Below are positions 45,058 to 53,301 of a stretch of DNA of 64,000 nt, in pieces. The DNA is from UBA1858 sp963976865 (GTDB lineage: Bacteria; Pseudomonadota; Gammaproteobacteria; UBA4575): positions 186,001 to 250,000 of the forward strand of contig CAXBLY010000002.1 of the NCBI GenBank assembly GCA_963976865.1, read 5' to 3'. The notes below the pieces were generated by a model that saw only the letters and a list, made by a program, of their open reading frames with translations, was not told the origin of the DNA and did not search any database. Numbering within the stretch: position 1 is the first letter of the stretch; the number at the start of each line of letters is the position of its first letter. A program made the translations under genes and the position numbers.

Positions 45058-45522
45058 ATGGAAAATCCAAAATTCGCTCCAAAAATGACCGGCGTTGCGC
45101 TCGCGCTGGCTGCAGCAGGAATCATTAGTGGCTGCCAGTCAACATCAGGTACCACACCAACAGCTTCTGCCGACACAACTGACCTGGTCCACTGTTATGG
45201 AGTTAATGCATGTAAAGGTCACAATGACTGTGGCACTGCTGAAAACTCATGCGCTGGTAAAGCAGCATGTAAAGGTCATGGCTTTGTCGCAACTCCCAGC
45301 AAAGCATGTGGCGATATTGGTGGCACAATTAAAGATGACTGGAAAGGCGAAATCGCAAAAGCGGACCTGGTCCACTGCTATGGTGTAAACACATGTAAAG
45401 GTCACAATGACTGTGGCACTGCTGAAAACTCATGCGCTGGTAAAGCAGCATGTAAAGGTCATGGCTTTGTCGCGACTACTGAAAAATCTTGTGGTGATAT
45501 AGGCGGTAAAGTAGGCGCTTAA
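45058..45522 (+). CDS. bufA2: Bufferin precursor (BufA2-type), tandem duplicated core, lipoprotein-like
   Basis: A 154-residue ribosomal peptide precursor. The N-terminus has a hydrophobic signal with a lipobox-like ISGC (Cys26). The rest holds two near-identical 48-residue cores, residues 42-89 and 103-150, each with six cysteines in the BufA2 pattern HCYGVNACKGHNDC...NSCAG.AACKGHGF. BufA peptides are modified by the BufB/BufC pair so that cysteines become copper-binding heterocycles. The neighbouring bufB and bufC confirm the assignment. The duplication and lipobox are unusual: typical BufA2 precursors, as I recall them, have one core and a plain signal peptide. A hairpin follows the gene. 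Confidence 0.88.
   Translation: MENPKFAPKMTGVALALAAAGIISGCQSTSGTTPTASADTTDLVHCYGVNACKGHNDCGTAENSCAGKAACKGHGFVATPSKACGDIGGTIKDDWKGEIAKADLVHCYGVNTCKGHNDCGTAENSCAGKAACKGHGFVATTEKSCGDIGGKVGA
45181..45507 (+). repeat. Intragenic tandem duplication in the bufferin precursor
   Basis: Bases 45181-45324 and 45364-45507 encode the two cores, offset by 183 bp. An uninterrupted identical run of 82 bp (45209-45290 equals 45392-45473) includes third codon positions, which indicates recent duplication or gene conversion. Confidence 0.93.
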
Positions 45523-45544
45523 TTCAGCACCTGTACTCCGAAGT

Positions 45545-45574
45545 CACGGGAAGTGGCCAACACTTCCCGTGTTT
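45545..45574 (+). terminator. Attenuator hairpin between bufA and bufB
   Basis: A perfect 11-bp stem (45545-45555 with 45561-45571) with a 5-nt loop is followed by TTT. It lies 22 bp after the precursor stop and 15 bp before the bufB ATG. Such a hairpin in a RiPP operon would give an excess of precursor message over the modification enzymes. Confidence 0.75.
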
Positions 45575-45586
45575 AAGATCAGTCAA

Positions 45587-46429
45587 ATGAATAATAAATT
45601 TCTAGGATATGGCATAGGACTTCGCACCGACCATTATCAACATGTTGTCGATAATCGCCCTAATGTTGACTGGTTTGAAGTGATTTCGGAAAACTTCATG
45701 GTCGCTGGAGGCAAACCCAAATACTTCCTGCATGCCGTAAGGGAAAATTATCCAATCGTTATGCACGGTGTATCAATGTCGATCGCCAGTACCGATCCAT
45801 TGAATATGGATTACCTGAAAAAACTAAAAACGTTATCCTCAGAAGTGCAGCCCGAGTGGGTGTCCGATCATTTATGCTGGACTGGCGCAGAAGGTTTTAA
45901 CAGTCACGATTTATTACCGGTTCCTTATAATGATGAAGTAATCACTCATATTGTTGACCGCATACAGCAAGTACAGGAAATATTAAACCGAACGCTGGTA
46001 CTTGAAAATGTATCAAGTTATTTAACATACAATCAGTCAGAAATGGAAGAATGGGATTTCATCAACGCTATTGCTGAACGCTCTGGCTGTAAAATTCTAC
46101 TGGACATTAATAACATCTATGTCAGCTCACGCAATCATGGCTTTTCGGCACACACATTTTTACATGCAATCAAACCTGAATACATTCAGCAATTTCATTT
46201 AGCAGGTCACAGTGATTATGGTGATTATGTTATCGATACACATGACCACGACGTACCTCCCGCAGTATGGGATTTATACGCAGATGCAGTCAAAAAGTTC
46301 GGACAGGTCAGCACATTAATTGAAAGAGATGACAATATCCCACCCTTTGAAGATTTACATGCAGAAATGATGCACGCACGTGACATTGCCCAGCAAACAC
46401 TGGCATCCTTTTCGCCTGCATCCATTTAA
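45587..46429 (+). CDS. bufB: BufB, DUF692/MNIO family oxidative enzyme
   Basis: A 280-residue multinuclear non-heme iron oxygenase (MbnB-like), the enzyme that modifies cysteines in bufferin and methanobactin precursors. Family segments with metal ligands are visible: GYGIGLRTDHY, EVISENFM, HGVSMSI, VSDHLCW, LENVSSY, LDINNIY and FHLAGHSD. I chose the ATG at 45587; a GTG at 45569 lies inside the attenuator stem. The partner bufC gene follows 15 bp later. Confidence 0.94.
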   Translation: MNNKFLGYGIGLRTDHYQHVVDNRPNVDWFEVISENFMVAGGKPKYFLHAVRENYPIVMHGVSMSIASTDPLNMDYLKKLKTLSSEVQPEWVSDHLCWTGAEGFNSHDLLPVPYNDEVITHIVDRIQQVQEILNRTLVLENVSSYLTYNQSEMEEWDFINAIAERSGCKILLDINNIYVSSRNHGFSAHTFLHAIKPEYIQQFHLAGHSDYGDYVIDTHDHDVPPAVWDLYADAVKKFGQVSTLIERDDNIPPFEDLHAEMMHARDIAQQTLASFSPASI

Positions 46430-46444
46430 AGCAGAAGAGCCCTG

Positions 46445-47227
46445 ATGCAAAAATTGCGTGTATTACAGTCAGATATGATTAACTACCTGGTGCACAAGAA
46501 AGCCAATGTGAATGGCTACATTGCTGATGGCGGACTCATTGATAAACAAACCCGGCTAAATATTTATACCAATGCCTACAAGCTTCGTCTACGAGGCGTC
46601 ATCGACACAGATCACGAAATCCTAAGTTATTATCTGGGTGATGAATTGTTTGATCAATTGGTGGAAGGTTACATTAATGACCACCCTTCAACTCATACTT
46701 CACTACGCAGCTATTGTGAAAATATACCCGATTATCTGAAAAACAATGCGCCCTTTAATGAACATCCAGTAATTGCTGAACTGGCCCGTTTTGAACAAAC
46801 GCTATTATTTGCATTTGATGCAAATGACTCTTCCACTTCAAATATATTTGATCTGGACAGATTATCAGTTGAGGAATGGCCATCCATTAAGATCCGCTTT
46901 CATCCAAGCGTACAATTGTTTGAAAGCAACTATAATTGCGTTGAAATATGGCAAGCACTCAAACAGCATCGCACGCCGCCTGAAGCTCAAAAGTCCGAAC
47001 ATTCTGCATGGGTAGTCTGGAGAAATACACAACAGGTTACCGAGTTCAAATCGCTTGGTGCAAGTGAACTGGAATCAATTCAGATGTTTCTAAAGGGCGG
47101 TTCGTTAAGCGATGTATGTGAGTTACTGCTCTCTTACTATCCTGAAAGTGAAATCAGCAAGATAGCGGTGACCTATCTGGCAGAATGGCTTAGCCGCAGT
47201 CAGGTATCTTTTATTATTACCCAGTAA
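46445..47227 (+). CDS. bufC: BufC, DUF2063-type partner protein of BufB
   Basis: A 260-residue protein with the DUF2063 layout: an N-terminal helix region with YTNAYKLRLRGVIDTD, then PVIAELARFEQTLLFAFDA and a C-terminal domain. Its relatives (MbnC, BufC) hold the RiPP precursor for the DUF692 enzyme. The N-terminal DUF2063 hallmark RLNIYTNAY is clear. Encoded directly after bufB, completing a minimal bufABC locus. Confidence 0.9.
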   Translation: MQKLRVLQSDMINYLVHKKANVNGYIADGGLIDKQTRLNIYTNAYKLRLRGVIDTDHEILSYYLGDELFDQLVEGYINDHPSTHTSLRSYCENIPDYLKNNAPFNEHPVIAELARFEQTLLFAFDANDSSTSNIFDLDRLSVEEWPSIKIRFHPSVQLFESNYNCVEIWQALKQHRTPPEAQKSEHSAWVVWRNTQQVTEFKSLGASELESIQMFLKGGSLSDVCELLLSYYPESEISKIAVTYLAEWLSRSQVSFIITQ

Positions 47228-47235
47228 ATAAATTA

Positions 47236-47619
47236 TTAATTAATACATTCATTTCCGGTACCTGTGGAGATGGCAACTAGTACATCTATCATTTCTGCCG
47301 CTTCTCCAATGTATGGGGCAATCGTTAGTTTCACATTGTTATATTCATTTTGCTTCTGATTCACAATTTCAGGGACATCCACGTGGACATGACGCCCTGC
47401 TGACAGGAAATACGGAAGTATAATCACTTCAGTGGCACCATTTTTGACTAATTCATCAATACCATCAGGAATGGAAGGTTCTGCCAGTTCCAGGAAAGCA
47501 TAGCCAGTTTGCGCATAATCACCCTGCACCCGATCACCAAGGGATTTGGCAACAACCGCGATTTCAGCATTGGATTCTGCACGACGACTGCCGTGTGCGA
47601 CTAAAAGTAAAGATTTCAT
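47236..47619 (-). CDS. CbiX-type sirohydrochlorin chelatase
   Basis: A 127-residue single-domain CbiX/SirB-like protein that inserts a divalent metal (cobalt, iron or nickel) into sirohydrochlorin. The metal-binding His residues are in LVAHGSRR and SAGRHVHVDVPE. I chose the ATG at 47619; an upstream ATG at 47652 adds 11 residues and neither has a clear ribosome site. Sirohydrochlorin chelation could feed siroheme for sulfite reductase or cobalamin. Confidence 0.88.
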   Translation of the reverse strand: MKSLLLVAHGSRRAESNAEIAVVAKSLGDRVQGDYAQTGYAFLELAEPSIPDGIDELVKNGATEVIILPYFLSAGRHVHVDVPEIVNQKQNEYNNVKLTIAPYIGEAAEMIDVLVAISTGTGNECIN

Positions 47620-47723
47620 AAAATTAACACTCGATAGACCTATCTGTGCCATTCAAACATCTGGACTGCTGACTAACAAGCCCAGGATTATTATCGGTTA
47701 TACATTATTTAGACAGCGGGCAT

Positions 47724-47755
47724 AAAAAAACCCGCAGTATATTATTACTGCGGGT
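47724..47755 (-). terminator. Rho-independent terminator after the PilZ gene
   Basis: On the minus strand a perfect 10-bp stem (47746-47755 with 47730-47739) and 6-nt loop runs into seven T residues. Confidence 0.92.
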
Positions 47756-47841
47756 CAGCTTCAGAAGGAGAGAAACTACGGATACAATTATAGGGTTTAG
47801 GCGAATAAATGCTTTACAAGTTGTCGGTCGAAAACGACCGT

Positions 47842-48183
47842 TTATGATATTTCAGGCATATTTGCGTTGATACTAACGGGGCTTGCGTTAATTGCATCAG
47901 CGCCACGACGTAATTGATCAGCCTTATAGGTGACCAGTGCTACGCCCTCTTCATCGACTCGAATAACAATACCAGTCATTCTTTGCATATCTCGAATAGT
48001 GCCGTTTTCACGCACTACAATAACTTCTACCCGACGACCTTTCTGCAGATCGTGCCCTGGAAGGTTGACAAATAATCCGCCCTCACTGACGTTTCCGTGC
48101 CTTGTCTTTAAAGTAGGTTTTCCCGGACGTTTGATAATCACTTCACCGTCAATGGGTTCACGCGGACTGCGAGGATATTCCAT
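47842..48183 (-). CDS. PilZ domain protein
   Basis: A 113-residue single PilZ domain. The cyclic di-GMP-binding pattern is present: an N-terminal RSPREP arginine pair and, after about 20 residues, NVSEGGLFV matching (D/N)xSxxG. Such proteins act as cyclic di-GMP receptors for motility or exopolysaccharide. It has no neighbours that suggest its target and is followed by a strong terminator. Confidence 0.88.
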   Translation of the reverse strand: MEYPRSPREPIDGEVIIKRPGKPTLKTRHGNVSEGGLFVNLPGHDLQKGRRVEVIVVRENGTIRDMQRMTGIVIRVDEEGVALVTYKADQLRRGADAINASPVSINANMPEIS

Positions 48184-48348
48184 ATAAGTTTCCGTAAGTT
48201 GAGTCTAAATTGGTCTATATCCGCCCTTTTCAGGGTTTATCAGCACACTACTATAAAATGCGAATGTGGGCTGTGGGTATTCCGATGATACTGCCATAAA
48301 ATTGCCTATTCGGTCTGCCAGACAAGGCCCGGCAGTTGAGGCTAACAG

Positions 48349-48648
48349 TCAAGATTCCAGCCACTGCTTGAACGGTTTCCAGCCAGTATCGAGTATTTCC
48401 AAACCTACGCGATCAGCCTGCCCAAAGTGACGTCGTGTGATCAGGTAACTTACATAAGGTAGCTGGTAAAATACTACTGCAAGCAGCATGAAAGCCGCAC
48501 CAATCCAAAAGGAAGAATTCTCAAGAGTGGCAGTCTTGGTATACCAGAATACCGCTGATACAGCGATTAGTATCGCAACCAGGCTGGTCGTTAGCGTACG
48601 ATTTATTCTGATAAAATACTGTTTAACATCTGCGGGAGTGTTGCTCAT
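48349..48648 (-). CDS. Small two-helix membrane protein, uncharacterised
   Basis: A 99-residue protein with two hydrophobic helices at about residues 20-36 and 47-65, and a soluble C-terminus with GWKPFKQWLE. I recognise no family. Start ATG at 48648, divergent from msrB. Confidence 0.7.
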   Translation of the reverse strand: MSNTPADVKQYFIRINRTLTTSLVAILIAVSAVFWYTKTATLENSSFWIGAAFMLLAVVFYQLPYVSYLITRRHFGQADRVGLEILDTGWKPFKQWLES

Positions 48649-48740
48649 ATTATTAGCCTCAATAGTCTTCTAGCTGGCTTGTAAGATTACACTGTCGATA
48701 TCCGGTCTATTGAATAATACTTTTGTGACACTAACTTCAT

Positions 48741-49247
48741 ATGAATCTATCTAAATCACGTAGAAATTTCTTAATAGCATTATCTGGCTTCGCTGGATTT
48801 GTTTATCTACAGATACTTTCTGGCAAGAGCAAACAATTATATACAGCGGCCAGTAACATTCAAACACTGGAACTAAGCGACGACGAATGGAAACAAAGGC
48901 TATCCAATAATGCCTATTACGTACTCAGAAAAGGGAAAACAGAAATACGTCAGTCAAGTCCCTTAAATAAAGAATGGCGCACAGGAATATATAAGTGCCT
49001 GGGTTGTGATTTAGAGTTATTCACCTCAGAAATGAAGTATGAGAGTCATACAGGCTGGCCCAGCTTCAAAGACCATATTGCCGGACATTTAGTCACCTAC
49101 ACTGACTTAATCGCGATACCACCGCAAAGAGCCTATAAGTGCGCACGCTGTGGCGGCCACCATGGTCATTTATTTATGGATGGACCATTACCAAAAGGAG
49201 AACGCTGGTGTAACAATGGCAGCTCGTTACGCTTTGTGCCAGGCTGA
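48741..49247 (+). CDS. msrB: Peptide-methionine (R)-S-oxide reductase MsrB, probably Tat-exported
   Basis: A 168-residue MsrB that reduces methionine-R-sulfoxide. Zinc cysteines are Cys86/Cys89 and Cys134/Cys137; the catalytic Cys157 is in RWCNNGSSLRF. The N-terminus SRRNFLIALSGFAGF carries a twin-arginine motif (Arg7-Arg8) and a hydrophobic helix, so the enzyme should be exported folded or anchored in the inner membrane. MsrB is usually cytoplasmic, so this targets periplasmic repair. Monocistronic. Confidence 0.92.
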   Translation: MNLSKSRRNFLIALSGFAGFVYLQILSGKSKQLYTAASNIQTLELSDDEWKQRLSNNAYYVLRKGKTEIRQSSPLNKEWRTGIYKCLGCDLELFTSEMKYESHTGWPSFKDHIAGHLVTYTDLIAIPPQRAYKCARCGGHHGHLFMDGPLPKGERWCNNGSSLRFVPG

Positions 49248-49293
49248 GAATCTGTGAGAGACAGGAAAGAATAGTTAAACGGCGTTAATATTA

Positions 49294-49488
49294 TTAATGG
49301 GTGACAAACATTACCAGCAGCCCTAAACTAACTATCAGGTAGACACCCAAACCAAAAGTAAACTTATTGCGCTTCTGATGATCAACAATTAACGCGCCTG
49401 ACTTCAGCTCCTGGGAACGTTCAAATCCACTGAACATGACTAGCAGGCCAGCAAACCAAGCAACGATGACCGCACTTGTTAACAACAT
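49294..49488 (-). CDS. Small two-helix membrane protein, uncharacterised
   Basis: A 64-residue protein with hydrophobic helices at about residues 3-20 and 45-62, joined by a polar loop with HQKRNKF. It has an AGAGGGA ribosome site upstream of the ATG. No family recognised. Confidence 0.6.
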   Translation of the reverse strand: MLLTSAVIVAWFAGLLVMFSGFERSQELKSGALIVDHQKRNKFTFGLGVYLIVSLGLLVMFVTH

Positions 49489-50286
49489 AAAGATCCCTCT
49501 GAAATAAATTAATTTAATTACAGAACTAGATTAGCATAGCCACTCAAAATGCAATGTGACCGGATTAACAATTTCCATTTAGATTTAGACTGGGTTTTCT
49601 GCAAACAATCACGGAAGATAAAACACATTGGAAAATACCTATCCCGTTAATTGTCAGTGAGTTTTTAAGGTATCAAGCTGAATAATTTATAATTATACAA
49701 CGAAAAAAGTATTCGCTGGAATAACCACCCTGTTTGAACCAGCTCCAGACAGTAATTCAGCCATATATAAACAAGGCACCTGATTTAAAACTGACACCAT
49801 TGAAAAGTTGTCTTACTCGATGACAGTAACCATACTTTAAAGACGTGCAACGAGGGGGCGATGCTGCCTAGTATAAAAAGCAAATATTACTTCTGGTAAA
49901 ACACTGGCTCCCATTAAGCCCGACATAGCTTCACACACTTTGATCTCAATCGAAGATGAGTGCCCAGATTATTAATTCTTCTTTTTACCAGTCAGATCAA
50001 TGCCAAACTACCGTCTTTGACATTACACAGATTTAGCATCGACAAAATAGTGTATCAGGGTCTACAGGTAGTACGGCGGACACATCTGGTGTAGAAGCAT
50101 GTGCTTATTACCCGGCACTGAAACCACAGGTCCGGGAGTAAATTGTGACAAATACGTTTGTCGATTTTGCCTCCAATTGCGTTAGTGATACTATCCCCAG
50201 GCTTAGCCAATATTAAGTTCAATTGACCTTAAATTTCAGATAAATAATTATAATAACGTTATAAATTTAACCAACAGGAGTTTGCG
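49489..50286. other. 798-bp region without a recognisable gene
   Basis: No frame longer than a few dozen codons is convincing on either strand. I see only a small UACG-loop hairpin (50147-50162) and a 5' leader for sat. Base composition is slightly AT-rich but not unlike intergenic DNA nearby. It could be a decayed gene or insertion element, but I cannot identify one. Confidence 0.5.
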
Positions 50287-51471
50287 ATGATTAAACCGCA
50301 TGGAGGTGCAAAACTCACCCCACTTTACGTGGAAAATGACCAGCAACGAGCTGCTCTGCTCAAAGAGGCCGAAACGCTGCCTAAATTACTTGTCAATTCC
50401 GCTACTGCTGCTAACGCAGTCATGCTTGGTGCAGGGTATTTCACACCACTGGCTGGCTATATGAATAAAGCGGATGCAATTTCTGTTGCAAACAACATGC
50501 ATACAAGCAGCGGGCTATTTTGGCCAACACCGGTATTAAATTTATGCAAGGATGTTTCCGGAATTACTGGTCACAAAAGAATTGCACTACTGGACCCTAA
50601 TGTGGATGGTAACCCGGTCGTGGCAATTCAAACGGTTGAAAATATCGAAGAACTCAGTCAGGCCGAGCTGGACCTGATCACCGAAAAAGTCTATGCCACA
50701 AAAGATGTTGACCACCCAGGCGTTGCCACCTTCACTTCACTTGGTAACTACGTAGTATCAGGCCCGATTGAAGTACTGAACTACAGCTACTTTGAAACCG
50801 AGTTCCCGGGCACCTTCCGAACAGCAGTGCAGATACGCGCTGAAATTGAAGAACGCGGATGGAAGAAAACGGTTGCATTTCAGACACGAAATCCCATGCA
50901 TCGTGCACACGAAGAACTGTGCAAAATGGCAAAAGAATCTACTCAGGCCGACGGCGTTCTGATCCACATGTTACTGGGTCAGTTAAAGCCTGGCGATATC
51001 CCGGCTCCCGTACGTGATGCAGCAATACGCAAGATGGTTGAATTATATTTCCCACCCAACACCGTCATGATTACCGGTTATGGATTTGACATGCTTTATG
51101 CTGGTCCACGCGAAGCTGTACTACATGCTGTATTCAGACAGAATTGTGGTTGCACTCACTTTATAATCGGTCGCGATCATGCCGGGGTTGGCGATTACTA
51201 CGGCGCATTTGATGCCCAAACTATCTTTGACGACCAGGTGCCTGATGATGCACTGGAAATTGAAATATTCAATGCCGATCATACCGCCTACTCCAAGAAA
51301 CTGGATAAAGTTGTGATGATGCGGGATGCCCCTGATCACAGCAAGGAAGACTTTGTACTATTATCCGGCACCAAAGTTCGCGAAATGCTGGCGGCAGGTG
51401 AGGACTTGCCGATGGAATTTGCAAGGCCAGAAGTAGCCAAGATATTAATGGAACACTATCAGAACAGCTAG
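50287..51471 (+). CDS. sat: Sulfate adenylyltransferase (ATP sulfurylase, monofunctional)
   Basis: A 394-residue Sat-type ATP sulfurylase. The nucleotide-binding motifs are complete: QTRNPMHRAH (residues 199-208) and GRDHAG (295-300). This homo-oligomeric type works in dissimilatory sulfur oxidation, where APS plus pyrophosphate gives sulfate and ATP, and also in assimilation. No APS reductase or kinase gene is in view, so the direction is undecided. It has a good ACAGGAG site and ends in a strong terminator. Confidence 0.96.
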   Translation: MIKPHGGAKLTPLYVENDQQRAALLKEAETLPKLLVNSATAANAVMLGAGYFTPLAGYMNKADAISVANNMHTSSGLFWPTPVLNLCKDVSGITGHKRIALLDPNVDGNPVVAIQTVENIEELSQAELDLITEKVYATKDVDHPGVATFTSLGNYVVSGPIEVLNYSYFETEFPGTFRTAVQIRAEIEERGWKKTVAFQTRNPMHRAHEELCKMAKESTQADGVLIHMLLGQLKPGDIPAPVRDAAIRKMVELYFPPNTVMITGYGFDMLYAGPREAVLHAVFRQNCGCTHFIIGRDHAGVGDYYGAFDAQTIFDDQVPDDALEIEIFNADHTAYSKKLDKVVMMRDAPDHSKEDFVLLSGTKVREMLAAGEDLPMEFARPEVAKILMEHYQNS

Positions 51472-51476
51472 ACCAA

Positions 51477-51509
51477 AAAAAGCGCATCCTTGCTGGGGAT
51501 GCGCTTTTT
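51477..51509. terminator. Bidirectional terminator between sat and the anti-sigma gene
   Basis: A perfect 13-bp stem (51477-51489 with 51497-51509) with A- and T-runs at both outer ends, which can stop transcription from both convergent genes. Confidence 0.93.
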
Positions 51510-51530
51510 CCAGTATCCGTCATTAATTGT

Positions 51531-52238
51531 CTAAATAAATGTCATCAAAGAAGAATTTAATTTAGCTTCAAATTTCTTCAAAGACTCCTCATCTTCAGAT
51601 AACAGCGCTAATGTTCCCTTATTAGTGCCCATCAATACACCTTTGAAAAAGTGATCACTAATGCGAACACTCTTTTCATTATCCAGTGGTTCCGGAAAAA
51701 CAATTAAAGTAACCGGTGCATTCTCACCGGCGAATACAATATGCACACCCAGTTTATCCTGAATCATACAATTACCCGCATGAGTCGCGTAACCAATGTT
51801 GTGATCTGCTTTAACACCATGAGGCTTGAGCAATTGATTCAAACTCTCCAAGGTCACGTGACCTTTATCTTCCAGCACCCAAAGTTCTTCATGAGCATGT
51901 TGCAGAATGACACCTGCAATGGCGGGAGGTGAATTAAACGTAGAAACAATTGATACTGCGAACACCAACATGACACTGGCCGCAATTGCAGTCCACCGGT
52001 ATTTCTGGTTTCCTGCTTTTTTCTTGTTAAGCGTATGCTCGACCAGAATACGTGACGCCAATCCTTCCGGAACGTCCACCTCAACTGCCTTCTTTAGTAC
52101 AGAATTAAACTTAAGCTGCTTCTCGTAAAAAGATCTGCACGTTGCACAACTCGCAACATGCTGAACGAAAGCATCGCTCTTGTCTGTTATTTCAGTAGTA
52201 ATCAAGCGTCTTGCAGCTAAACAATTCATTTCGTCCAT
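51531..52238 (-). CDS. DUF3379-type transmembrane anti-sigma factor
   Basis: A 235-residue protein. The N-terminus has a zinc anti-sigma motif HVASCATC (His/Cys cluster at about residues 28-35). A transmembrane helix lies at about 83-100, and the C-terminal part is a DUF3379-like periplasmic sensor. It follows the ECF sigma gene by 2 bp, so it should hold that sigma factor inactive. The signal sensed is unknown; the zinc site may respond to oxidation or metals. Confidence 0.85.
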   Translation of the reverse strand: MDEMNCLAARRLITTEITDKSDAFVQHVASCATCRSFYEKQLKFNSVLKKAVEVDVPEGLASRILVEHTLNKKKAGNQKYRWTAIAASVMLVFAVSIVSTFNSPPAIAGVILQHAHEELWVLEDKGHVTLESLNQLLKPHGVKADHNIGYATHAGNCMIQDKLGVHIVFAGENAPVTLIVFPEPLDNEKSVRISDHFFKGVLMGTNKGTLALLSEDEESLKKFEAKLNSSLMTFI

Positions 52239-52240
52239 AT

Positions 52241-52798
52241 CTATATTGAGACCTTTTTGGTCTGATCCTCTTCTAAAAGCTTTCTTAACTTCTGTCTGGC
52301 TCTAAATACCCGCGTCATGACAGCACCTGGTTTAGCATCAATGATTGTTGCAATTTCGTCACATGTATAACCACCAATCACCTGTAATACCAGCGGCTCT
52401 GCATAGGATGCTGGAATTTGTCGCAAAGCAGCCCTAACAGCAATATTGTCGACGTTAGCAAAATCGTCTTCAACGGTTGCGAATACCTCAACCATTTCAT
52501 CATCCAGCGTAGTCAATTCTGCCTGAGCACTCTTTTTTTCGAATCGACGCGCATTTTCACGTCGTAGAATGGTAAAAAGCCAGCTTTTCGCCGCTTTTGC
52601 ATCGTTCAAGGAGTCAATTGCTCTCCAGGCGCGCAAAAATGTCTCTTGCACCAGATCCTCCGCAATAGCGCTATCCTTGCTTAACCAGTAGCCATATCTG
52701 TACAGGTCCTTCGAATAGGCATGAACCATAGACTCAAACCCTTGTTCTTTTGTATTCATGACTACAAGACCAACCTCAGCAGTATTATCTTTCATCAT
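52241..52798 (-). CDS. ECF RNA polymerase sigma factor
   Basis: A 185-residue ECF sigma factor: region 2 EDLVQETFLRAWRA and region 4 segments YAEPLVLQVIGGYTCDEIATII and PGAVMTRVFRARQKLR. It is cotranscribed with a DUF3379 anti-sigma gene. The ATG at 52798 immediately follows the stop codon of a 12-residue leader ORF and lacks its own ribosome site; an internal ATG at 52759 is another possible start. Target promoters unknown. Confidence 0.92.
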   Translation of the reverse strand: MMKDNTAEVGLVVMNTKEQGFESMVHAYSKDLYRYGYWLSKDSAIAEDLVQETFLRAWRAIDSLNDAKAAKSWLFTILRRENARRFEKKSAQAELTTLDDEMVEVFATVEDDFANVDNIAVRAALRQIPASYAEPLVLQVIGGYTCDEIATIIDAKPGAVMTRVFRARQKLRKLLEEDQTKKVSI

Positions 52799-52837
52799 TT
52801 ACTCAATCTTTTTGACCGATTTCTCACAGCATGTCAT
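52799..52837 (-). CDS. 12-residue leader peptide upstream of the ECF sigma gene
   Basis: A short ORF starts at ATG 52837 with a strong GAGGAGA ribosome site and encodes MTCCEKSVKKIE. Its TAA stop directly abuts the ATG of the sigma gene in the same frame. The sigma ATG has no ribosome site of its own, so its translation is probably coupled to the leader. The adjacent Cys-Cys codons could make leader translation sensitive to cysteine supply, by analogy with other leader peptides; this is inference. Confidence 0.5.
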   Translation of the reverse strand: MTCCEKSVKKIE

Positions 52838-53007
52838 GTAAGATCTCCTCATATCCAGGCATTGTGGCAAGTTTATTAAATTTATTCCCCGATATATCCA
52901 GTACGGGACCATTATCCCAGCTAGGTTCAATTCCTTATACGGTGTAGAATTACACTCAATTTAGTATAGACTTAATCATTTACGCTATTTTATTCAAGGA
53001 ATCAATT

Positions 53008-53196
53008 ATGACATGTAATGTGGGCGATACAGAGAGGATGGCCAGAATCCTCATTGGACTACTAATTATTGGAATCGGATTTGCACTCTCATCCTGGTGG
53101 GGAGTCATTGGGGTTGTACTGGTATTCACAGGAGTATCTGCGTGGTGTCCTGCTTATTTACCGTTTAACATTTCTACCAAACAATCTGATGGGTAA
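53008..53196 (+). CDS. DUF2892 membrane protein (YgaP membrane-segment type)
   Basis: A 62-residue protein with two membrane helices, matching the DUF2892 pattern NVGDTERMARILIG then LSSWWGVIGVVLVFTGVSAWCPAYLPF. It is the stand-alone version of the membrane part of rhodanese YgaP. Sulfur-related context is suggested by this family but not shown here. Confidence 0.85.
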   Translation: MTCNVGDTERMARILIGLLIIGIGFALSSWWGVIGVVLVFTGVSAWCPAYLPFNISTKQSDG

Positions 53197-53301
53197 TCTG
53201 CTGGAGAATTGCGCAAGATCAAATAGCCACAAATGATTTAAACTGCCCTTGCTAACACTTTAGGGCAATAGATTCGAAGTTATAAAGCAAGGAGATTACA
53301 A

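Noticed and set aside
45569..45586. GTG at 45569 as the start of bufB
   Set aside because: It falls inside the attenuator stem, and the DUF692 family N-terminus begins at the ATG at 45587.
49800..50150. A decayed transposase upstream of sat
   Set aside because: Several short frames give fragments, but none shows a recognisable transposase motif, and no terminal inverted repeats or target duplication were seen.
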